From CAYMRB01 sp964392615 (lineage in GTDB: Bacteria; Planctomycetota; UBA8108): a DNA stretch of 7,357 nucleotides. The stretch is from positions 1-7,357 of the forward strand of contig CAYMRB010000487.1 in NCBI GenBank assembly GCA_964392615.1, read 5' to 3'. Within the stretch, counting starts at the first letter, position 1. Every line of letters begins with the position of its first letter. The notes beneath the pieces were generated by a model. It saw only the letters and a program-made list of their open reading frames with translations, did not search any database and was not told the DNA's origin. The translations under genes were made by a program, and so were the position numbers. Shown here one piece after another: positions 1 to 5,859 of the stretch.

Positions 1-95
1 TTTGTGTGTTTTTTTTTTTTGGTGGGGTGTTGGGCGGTGTTGCGGGTTATCACCCGGGCGGGGCCGCCCTCGCTGTTTGGGGGGGCGCGGGACCC
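1..95. other. Low-quality sequence at window edge
   Basis: The first ~45 bases contain only T and G apart from two Cs, including an 11-base run of T. The next ~50 are unusually G-rich, with a run of seven G. This composition is unlike the rest of the window. The frame that matches the epimerase family shifts here: positions 51-80 fit in frame 3 (His at 51-53, Trp at 78-80), whereas from about 96 the protein continues in frame 1. Confidence 0.7.
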
Positions 96-846
96 GCAGA
101 CCGACTTCCAGGTCAACGCGAACGGCACGCTGAACCTGCTGGAAGCGACGCGTCGTCACCACCCCGACGCGGTGTTCATCTTCACGTCGACAAACAAGGT
201 GTACGGAGATCGTCCGAACGCGTTGCCGCTCGTCGAGCTGGACACGCGTTGGGAGTTGCCGTTCGACCACGCGTGCTACGACGGCATCGACGAGACGATG
301 AGCGTCGACCAGTGCCTGCACAGCGTCTTTGGTGCCTCCAAGGTCGCGGCGGACGTCATGGTGCAGGAATACGGCCACTATTTCGGCATGCGCACGATGG
401 TCTTCCGCGGCGGCTGTTTGACCGGCCCGTCGCACCGCGGTGCGGAGCTGCACGGCTTCCTCTCGTGGCTCGTCGACAGCGTCGTGTCCGGGCGCGAGTA
501 CACCGTGTTCGGCCACAAGGGCAAGCAGGTTCGCGACAATATTCACTCGTGGGATCTGGCGAGCGCGTTCTATCACGCGTTCCAGAACCCGCGTTGTGGC
601 GAGGTCTACAACATGGGGGGCGGGCGGCACTCGAACGTGTCGCTGATGGAGGCGGTCGCGAAGATCGAGGCCTTGACGGGAGACCGCGCGAAGACCGTGC
701 TCCTCGACGAGCCGCGGCGCGGTGACCATGTCTGGTACGTCAGCGATCTCGGCAAGTTCCGTCGCCACTACCCGGAGTGGGAACAAGAGTACGACATCGA
801 CGCGATCCTCGAAGAGATCGTCGAGTCGGTCGTCGCGCGAGCGTGA
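1..846 (+). CDS. NAD-dependent epimerase/dehydratase (CDP-paratose 2-epimerase-like), 5'-truncated
   Basis: Extended short-chain dehydrogenase (SDR) that would epimerise or otherwise modify a nucleotide sugar in the cytoplasm using bound NAD. The reading frame is open at the left edge and ends with TGA at 844-846. The N-terminal Rossmann half with its glycine-rich NAD motif is missing. Seen in sequence: NANGTLNLLEA (115-147), FTSTNKVYGD (about 181-210), FGASK (328-342, Phe where most SDRs have the catalytic Tyr, Lys at 340-342), FRGGCLTGP, GKQVRDNIHS (about 520-549) and YNMGGG. This motif series matches a bacterial epimerase subgroup usually annotated as CDP-paratose 2-epimerase-like, but the true substrate is unknown. 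The first ~95 bases look unreliable, so the apparent ATG at 4 is not a real start. The gene lies 12 nt upstream of a second epimerase, in the same probable operon. Confidence 0.85.
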   Translation, partial: FVCFFFLVGCWAVLRVITRAGPPSLFGGARDPQTDFQVNANGTLNLLEATRRHHPDAVFIFTSTNKVYGDRPNALPLVELDTRWELPFDHACYDGIDETMSVDQCLHSVFGASKVAADVMVQEYGHYFGMRTMVFRGGCLTGPSHRGAELHGFLSWLVDSVVSGREYTVFGHKGKQVRDNIHSWDLASAFYHAFQNPRCGEVYNMGGGRHSNVSLMEAVAKIEALTGDRAKTVLLDEPRRGDHVWYVSDLGKFRRHYPEWEQEYDIDAILEEIVESVVARA

Positions 847-858
847 GGCGCCATCAGC

Positions 859-1929
859 ATGCAGCACCGTAGTGTCTTGATCACGGGCGGCGCAGGGTTC
901 GTCGGCTCGAACATCGCGATCGCCCTCGCCGAGCGCTATGCGGGTGCCGATGTCGTGGTCTTCGACAATCTCCGGCGTCGTGGAAGCGCGCTCAATCTCG
1001 ACCGACTCGCGTCGAGCGGCGTTCGCTTCGTGCACGGCGATATCCGGTGCACCGAGGACCTCGCCGCCTTGCCGCCGGTCGATCTGGTGATCGACTGCGC
1101 GGCCGAGCCGTCGGTGCTCGCGGGTGTCGATGGCGGGGCTGACTACGTCGTTCGCGCCAATCTGCTCGGCACGGCGAACACTCTCGAATTCGCGCGGCGT
1201 CACGGAGCGGCGTTCCTGTTCCTGAGCACGAGTCGCGTCTACCCGATCGCAGCGCTCGAGGCGTTGCCGTATCGCGAGACGGAGACGCGTTTCGAGTGGG
1301 GCGACCTGGCCGGGGTGCCGGGAGTCTCCGCGCGCGGCGTCGCCGAGAACTTTGGGCTCGATGGGGCTCGATCTCTCTACGGAGCGAGCAAGCTCGCGAG
1401 CGAGCTGCTCATCGCGGAGTACGTTCACCTCTACGGCATGCGCGCGCTCGTCAATCGCTGCGGCATCCTGACCGGGCCGTGGCAGATGGGCAAGACCGAC
1501 CAGGGCGTCGTCGCGCTGTGGGTCGCCCGCCACGCGTTCGGCGGCACGCTGTCGTACATCGGCTTCGGCGGCACCGGCAAGCAGGTGCGCGACATGCTGC
1601 ACATCGACGATCTCGTCGCGGCCGTCGTTCGCGAGATCGAGACGCCCGAAATCTGGGACGGAAGGGTCTACAACGTCGGAGGTGGCCCGCAGGTGTCCGC
1701 GTCGCTCCTGGAGCTGACCGATATCTGCCGCGAGACGACCGGCAACCTGATCCCGATCGGCAGCCGGCCCGAGACCTCATCCGTCGACGTTCGCGTGTAT
1801 CTGACCGATGCGATGCGGATCGAGTCCGACCTCGGTTGGCGCCCGCAGCGGACCGTCGAGGACATCGTCGCCGACACGTACGAGTGGCTTCTCGAGCACT
1901 CGGAGTCCCTCGAGGCCGTTCTCGTCTGA
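859..1929 (+). CDS. NAD-dependent epimerase/dehydratase, nucleotide-sugar SDR
   Basis: Complete 356-residue cytoplasmic extended SDR, a normal length for sugar-nucleotide epimerases and dehydratases. The NAD-binding motif TGGAGFVG is at residues 9-16. A conserved acidic residue in FDNL follows the second beta strand. LSTSRVY is at 122-128 with the catalytic Ser/Thr at 124-125, and the YGASK catalytic pair is Tyr174/Lys178. The C-terminal substrate half contains RCGILTGPWQMGK, FGGTGKQVRDMLHIDDL and YNVGGG. The ATG at 859 places the glycine motif at the usual distance from the N-terminus and has a weak GAGG at 845-848. It shares its architecture and the GKQVRD segment with the upstream epimerase but differs widely elsewhere, so it is a paralogue with its own role rather than a recent duplicate. 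Probable role: one step in making the nucleotide sugar used by the downstream glycosyltransferases. Substrate not determinable. Confidence 0.9.
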   Translation: MQHRSVLITGGAGFVGSNIAIALAERYAGADVVVFDNLRRRGSALNLDRLASSGVRFVHGDIRCTEDLAALPPVDLVIDCAAEPSVLAGVDGGADYVVRANLLGTANTLEFARRHGAAFLFLSTSRVYPIAALEALPYRETETRFEWGDLAGVPGVSARGVAENFGLDGARSLYGASKLASELLIAEYVHLYGMRALVNRCGILTGPWQMGKTDQGVVALWVARHAFGGTLSYIGFGGTGKQVRDMLHIDDLVAAVVREIETPEIWDGRVYNVGGGPQVSASLLELTDICRETTGNLIPIGSRPETSSVDVRVYLTDAMRIESDLGWRPQRTVEDIVADTYEWLLEHSESLEAVLV

Positions 1930-1953
1930 ACGCCCTGGCGCGGAGCGCGTAGC

Positions 1954-2835
1954 ATGAGCGAGCTGAAGCTGTCCGTTGTCATTCCGGCGCACGACGAGGA
2001 GGGGACCATCGGCGCGACGTTGAGCGAGCTCGCCGCTGCTCTCGTGGCTGCCGACATCCGGTACGAGATCATCGTCGTCAACGACAACAGCACGGACCGC
2101 ACGAGTGACATCGTCCGCGAGGTCGCTGTGACGAACTCGGCCGTGCGCATCGTCGACCGAGAGCCTCCGGGCGGTTTCGGCCGCGCGATTCGCACGGGGC
2201 TCGCTGCGGTGACCGGCGACGTCGTCGTGATCTGCATGGCGGACCGCTCCGACGATCCCCTCGACGTCGTGCGCTACCACCGCAAGATCGAAGAGGGGTA
2301 CGACTGCGTGTTCGGATCGCGGTTCCTGCGCGGAGCGAGCGTGTCGGGATATCCGCTGTTGAAGCTGATGGTCAACCGCATCGTCAATCGAGCCATTCAG
2401 CTGTTGTTCTGGACGCGGCACAACGACCTGACCAACGCGTTCAAGGCGTACCGGGCGAGCGTCATTCGCGAATGCGGGCCGTACCGTGCGAGTCACTTCA
2501 ACATCACCCTCGAGATGTCGCTCGGCGCGATCGTGCGGCGATACAACGTCGCTTCGATGCCGATTCACTGGTACGGGCGGACGTGGGGGAGCTCGAAGCT
2601 CCGGCTCGCCGAGATGGGGCGCCGCTATCTGAGCGTCGTGCTGAAGCTGTTCTTCGAACGCGTGCTGATCCGGGACGACCTCCTCGCCGAACGCCTCGCT
2701 CAGCGCGCCAGCTCGACCCGCGAGGTCGCTCGTCTGCGAGAGCAGGTCCAGCACCTCGAGGAACGCGTCGAGCGTTTGGAGACGGAGGAGGACACGATAT
2801 GCGCAGCACCCAACGGCATCGTTTCGCGATCCTGA
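1954..2835 (+). CDS. Family 2 glycosyltransferase, polyprenyl/dolichyl-phosphate sugar synthase type, with C-terminal coiled coil
   Basis: 293-residue GT-A fold enzyme that probably transfers a sugar from a nucleotide donor to a polyprenyl phosphate at the inner face of the cytoplasmic membrane. Seen: VVIPAHDEE (8-16), VVNDNSTDRT (41-50, nucleotide-binding Asp), the DxD-like metal/donor segment MADRSDDP (95-102), GSRFLRG, and DLTNAFKAYR (158-167), which is typical of dolichol-phosphate mannosyltransferase relatives. There is no clear transmembrane pair. Instead a hydrophobic, probably membrane-associating stretch (about 215-235) is followed by a short coiled coil with heptad positions V258, L261, V265, L268, V272 and L275. 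The ATG at 1954 follows GGAG at 1942-1945 with an 8-nt spacer. It starts 24 nt after the epimerase gene and overlaps the next gene by 37 nt, consistent with one operon. Donor sugar unknown. Confidence 0.9.
   Translation: MSELKLSVVIPAHDEEGTIGATLSELAAALVAADIRYEIIVVNDNSTDRTSDIVREVAVTNSAVRIVDREPPGGFGRAIRTGLAAVTGDVVVICMADRSDDPLDVVRYHRKIEEGYDCVFGSRFLRGASVSGYPLLKLMVNRIVNRAIQLLFWTRHNDLTNAFKAYRASVIRECGPYRASHFNITLEMSLGAIVRRYNVASMPIHWYGRTWGSSKLRLAEMGRRYLSVVLKLFFERVLIRDDLLAERLAQRASSTREVARLREQVQHLEERVERLETEEDTICAAPNGIVSRS
2784..2791 (+). promoter_or_regulatory. Shine-Dalgarno site for the membrane protein gene
   Basis: GGAGGAGG lies 7 nt upstream of the ATG at 2799, inside the 3' end of the glycosyltransferase gene. 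It is the strongest ribosome site among the + strand genes. It decides the start, since the open frame runs about 109 codons further upstream within the other gene. Confidence 0.7.
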
Positions 2836-4367
2836 CCTGCGGCGCGGTCGCGCTCGTCGTCCTCGGCGTGCGGTTCGCGATGATCGACGCATGTGGCAAT
2901 CCGCTGCCCTACTGGGACCAGTGGGACGCGGAAGCGCGAGACGTCGTCGTGCCGTGGCACGAGGGCGAGCTGAGCGCGCTCGATCTGTTCGAACGTCACA
3001 ACGAGCATCGCATTCCGTTCACGAAGGCGCTGAGTCTCGCCCTGCTCGTCGCGAACGGCGCGTGGGAGCAGCGCGTCGAGATGGTCGCAGGGGCGTTGGC
3101 ACACGTCGCGACGGCGATTCTCCTCGTCTGGCTAGCGCCGGTGCTTCTGCCCGGGCGGCGGCGGGCGTGGATGGTCGCGGCAGCGCTGATCCTCTTCTGC
3201 CTGCCGTTCGGCTGGTACAACACGGTCAACGGATTTCAATCCCAGTTCTACTTCCTCGAGCTGTTCAGCGTTCTCGCGTTCGTATTCGCGCTGCGCGCCG
3301 ATCGCTTCGGGGCGTCGTTCGTCGCGGGCGGCGTGCTCGCGGTCGTGGCGTGTCTGTCGATGGGGTCCGGTCTGCTCTGTCCGCTCGCGCTCGGGCTCGT
3401 CTGTGCGTACCTCGCGGTCGTCGATGCGCAGCGGCGACGGCTCTGCGCTGCGAGCGCGGTCCTGCACCTCGCGATCGCGGGAGTCTTCCTCGCGCTGTCC
3501 GGGGGCAGCCAGCATCTCGATCTCGCCAGCGCGGAGGGGCTGAGCGATTTTCTCGCCGCGCTCGCGCGAACGCTCGCGTGGCCGTTCGTCAACACGCCGT
3601 GGCTCGCCGTCGTCGTGTGGGCTCCGTTCGCGTGTTTCGCGGCTTGGCACGTCGCGGCGCGGCGACCGCTCGATCCGGGCGCGCGCTGGGTCTTGACCGC
3701 GGGCGTGTGGATCCTGCTGCAGATCGTCGCCATGGCCTATGTGCGCGGGCACGGCGGCGTCGCTCCGCCGAGTCGGTACCTCGACCTGCTCGCGCTCGGG
3801 CTCGTCGCGGCGTTCGTCGGGCTGATGCGGCTCATGCCGAGCGGCAGCTTTGCCGGTCGTGACGCGCGTCGATGGGCCGCGTTCGGTGCGGCGGCGGTGT
3901 GGGTGATCGTCGTCGCGGGCGGGCTCGCGCGGTTCTCGGTGGTCTACTGCCGTCCGGCCCTGGTGGCGATGACCGAGGAGATCCCGGAGCAGATCGTTCG
4001 CTGTCGCAGCTATCTCGCGACCGGCGAGCTCGAGACGTTGACCGTCGGCGTGCGGCCGGGCTCGATTCCGTATCCCGACGGCGAGAAGCTCGCGGCCTAC
4101 CTCGATGCGCCCGCAGTGCGTTCGGTGCTGCCCGTCGTGCTGCGCGACGAAGATCCTGCCGCGTGGAAGCAGTGGCGACGCTCCGGTGGCCCTCTCGGCG
4201 TCGCGACCGAGTTCGGGCTCGACAGCGCGTGGGGCCTCGTCGCCGCAGGCGGCGTCGGGCTCGTCGTCGCCGGCGCGTTCGGATTCAGACGACGTCGACG
4301 CCGCGATCGGGATTGCCGCGCTGTCGAAGCCGAGCAGCGCGAAACGGTCACTTGCGCAGTCGATTGA
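2799..4367 (+). CDS. Polytopic membrane protein, GT-C-like glycosyltransferase candidate (conserved hypothetical)
   Basis: 522-residue inner-membrane protein with roughly 11-13 hydrophobic segments, starting at about residues 9-28. The first extracytoplasmic loop is acidic and contains PYWDQWDAE (37-45) and HNEHRIP (67-73), placed like the catalytic acidic loop of GT-C lipid-linked sugar transferases. Another conserved-looking stretch is NGFQSQFYF (144-152). A soluble loop of about 90 residues near the C-terminus includes IPYPDGEKLAAYLD (about 420-435), followed by a last membrane segment (about 484-503) and an Arg-rich tail. I recognise this as a conserved hypothetical family but know of no characterised member. 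The ATG at 2799 is chosen over upstream in-frame starts because GGAGGAGG (2784-2791) sits 7 nt before it and the first membrane helix follows directly. It overlaps the GT2 gene by 37 nt, which suggests coupled translation and use of the GT2 product. Its 3' end overlaps the convergent gene by 20 nt. Confidence 0.75.
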   Translation: MRSTQRHRFAILTCGAVALVVLGVRFAMIDACGNPLPYWDQWDAEARDVVVPWHEGELSALDLFERHNEHRIPFTKALSLALLVANGAWEQRVEMVAGALAHVATAILLVWLAPVLLPGRRRAWMVAAALILFCLPFGWYNTVNGFQSQFYFLELFSVLAFVFALRADRFGASFVAGGVLAVVACLSMGSGLLCPLALGLVCAYLAVVDAQRRRLCAASAVLHLAIAGVFLALSGGSQHLDLASAEGLSDFLAALARTLAWPFVNTPWLAVVVWAPFACFAAWHVAARRPLDPGARWVLTAGVWILLQIVAMAYVRGHGGVAPPSRYLDLLALGLVAAFVGLMRLMPSGSFAGRDARRWAAFGAAAVWVIVVAGGLARFSVVYCRPALVAMTEEIPEQIVRCRSYLATGELETLTVGVRPGSIPYPDGEKLAAYLDAPAVRSVLPVVLRDEDPAAWKQWRRSGGPLGVATEFGLDSAWGLVAAGGVGLVVAGAFGFRRRRRRDRDCRAVEAEQRETVTCAVD

Positions 4368-4371
4368 CCGT
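4344..4371. terminator. Possible bidirectional terminator: inverted repeat spanning both convergent stop codons
   Basis: ACGGTCA (4344-4350) and TGACCGT (4365-4371) are perfect 7-base inverted repeats around a 14-nt loop, which itself holds the palindrome TGCGCA (4353-4358). The - strand gene's stop (complement of 4348-4350) and the + strand gene's stop (4365-4367) lie within the two arms. There is no T-tract on either side, so an intrinsic terminator is doubtful. The repeat may partly reflect both genes ending on TGA with similar preceding bases. Confidence 0.25.
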
Positions 4372-5859
4372 GTACGCGGCGATGCGCGTCACGAGAGGCT
4401 CGCCGTCGCGCGATTTCAAGCCGCGCGGTCGCAGATCGTAGACCCGGTCGGCGATGAGGCCATCGACGACCAGTCGCACGCGGCGACCGTCGGGAGAGAC
4501 GGTTGCGGCGGTGACGGCGACCGGCTCGACGTCCGTCTTCGGCGAGCCGTACTTCGCGTGGTACAGGTAGCGATAGCGGGTCATCGAGTACGCCGATGTC
4601 GACGCTGCGCTGAGCGCGTCGATCGGCTTGGTCAGCTCGATCTCGAAGCCGTCGCGCTTCAGCCGCATCGCGACGATGTCCATCGGCGTGCGCCCGGTGA
4701 ACCGGATGCGCTGCAATCCCTCGCCCCTTCCGCCCCAGAGTCTCGAAACCTGAGCGATCCAGAGGCTGCCGTCCGGCGCGAAGGCGAGTCGGTTGTTACC
4801 GCGGCGGAGTCCGCGCCCTTCGACGAACAGGAAGCACGCGCCCTGCCAGACGCCGTCGACCTCTTCGAGCGATGCGCGCAGGATGCGATCGTACGTCCAC
4901 TCGGCGACGAAGAACTGGCCCGCGTATGGGCCGAAGCGTCCGCCGGTCGTATCGCAGAGCGGCTGCGCTGTCGACCCGGCAAGGTCGTTCTGCGGAAACT
5001 GGATCGCCGGCATCTTGCGGCGCGGGGCGAGCTCGGCGGGTGTCGCTGTCGCGGGATCGCCGTGGAACGTCGGGTCCCAGACGAGACTCGGTGGGTGGCC
5101 GTGAAACGCGCCCTTCGACACGTGGTGCAGCGGCGACGTCCCCACCCAATCGCCCTGGTTGTCGACGACGAAGAGCTCGCCTCGCTCGTCGAAGCCGAGG
5201 CCGTTCGGCTGACGCAGTCCGCAGGAGATCGGCGTCACGTCTCCCGACGGAGAGATCTTCAGCACCCAGCCGCGGTACCGGACCGGCGAGTAGTGGCCAT
5301 ACTGCTTCGTCTTGCGGCTCGCCTCGGTGAACGCGCCGCGCACAGGCTCTCGGATCGGCCCTCCCGACGAGCAGCAGCCGAGCGCGACCCAGAAGTCGCC
5401 GTTGCGATCGCGTACCGGGCCGGCGATGAACTCGTGGTAGTTCCCCGACAGGCCCCACGCGTCGCAGATCGTGTCGTACGCGTCCGCCTCGCCATCTCCG
5501 TCGGTGTCGGCGATGCGCGTCAGCTCCGGCATCTGCGTCACGAAGAGCTCGCCCTCGTCGCCCGGCAGGATGCCGAGGGGCCACAGGAGGCCCTGCGCGA
5601 AACGGCGCCAATGGAGCGTGTCGCGGTCGCGGATCCAGATCGAGCCGAGCCGGAACGCGACGACGAGATCGCCGCGTCGCGTGAACGCGATCGCGCTCGC
5701 TTCGGGGGAGATTCCCGGCGGTGTCGGGATCGTCTCGACCGCGTAGCACTCCGCGCCGACCTGCGCCGGTGCCGGACGCGGGCCGCAAACGGCGATCGCG
5801 ATCGCCATCGCTGTGGTCGTCATGGCGCCAAGGCGGCGCGGCGCGTGTCGGTCACTCAC
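4348..5859 (-). CDS. Secreted beta-propeller dehydrogenase-like protein (sorbosone/glucose dehydrogenase type) with C-terminal beta-sandwich-like extension
   Basis: 503-residue exported protein, probably a periplasmic quinoprotein-like or heme-partner dehydrogenase. Residues 1-35 form a signal peptide: basic start with RR, hydrophobic MTTTAMAIAIAVCG, and a likely cleavage after PAPA. Propeller repeats cover about 40-385, with blade-like segments such as GDLVVAFRLGSIWI, GELFVTQ, GDFWVALG, GELFVVDNQGDW and GSLWIAQV. GLRQPNG (214-220) resembles the conserved arginine loop of sorbosone dehydrogenase-like propellers. DTDGDGEAD (118-126) is an EF-hand-like calcium loop. C162-C163 are adjacent cysteines. 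From about 393 a different domain follows (MDIVAMRLKRDGFEIELTKPID, with YGSP later), like the Ig/CBM-like tails of PVC-group propeller proteins. The GTG start at 5859 has GGGAGG 5 nt before it and overlaps the upstream cytochrome gene by 8 nt. ATG at 5823 is a possible alternative start. Substrate unknown. Confidence 0.8.
   Translation of the reverse strand: MSDRHAPRRLGAMTTTAMAIAIAVCGPRPAPAQVGAECYAVETIPTPPGISPEASAIAFTRRGDLVVAFRLGSIWIRDRDTLHWRRFAQGLLWPLGILPGDEGELFVTQMPELTRIADTDGDGEADAYDTICDAWGLSGNYHEFIAGPVRDRNGDFWVALGCCSSGGPIREPVRGAFTEASRKTKQYGHYSPVRYRGWVLKISPSGDVTPISCGLRQPNGLGFDERGELFVVDNQGDWVGTSPLHHVSKGAFHGHPPSLVWDPTFHGDPATATPAELAPRRKMPAIQFPQNDLAGSTAQPLCDTTGGRFGPYAGQFFVAEWTYDRILRASLEEVDGVWQGACFLFVEGRGLRRGNNRLAFAPDGSLWIAQVSRLWGGRGEGLQRIRFTGRTPMDIVAMRLKRDGFEIELTKPIDALSAASTSAYSMTRYRYLYHAKYGSPKTDVEPVAVTAATVSPDGRRVRLVVDGLIADRVYDLRPRGLKSRDGEPLVTRIAAYTVNRLRK

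Noticed and set aside
1354..1373. Short near-tandem GGGCTCGAT repeat in the second epimerase
   Set aside because: The encoded FGLDGARSLYGASK fits the family pattern as I remember it, so it is ordinary coding sequence rather than a slip or insertion.
2472..2798. N-terminal extension of the membrane protein to ATG at 2472
   Set aside because: The extra 109 residues are an Arg-rich shadow of the GT2 gene; the ATG at 2799 has a strong Shine-Dalgarno site and leads straight into the first membrane helix.
1777..2892. Long - strand open frame (371 codons) antisense to the glycosyltransferase
   Set aside because: Composition is Arg/Asp/Val-rich without recognisable domains, and the + strand has an unmistakable GT2. 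It is a shadow frame.
5481..5510. GTCGGTGTCGG-like bases resembling the edge repeat
   Set aside because: They encode the DTDGDGEAD calcium-loop motif once and are not tandem, so the likeness to the 7307-7357 repeat comes from Asp/Thr codons.
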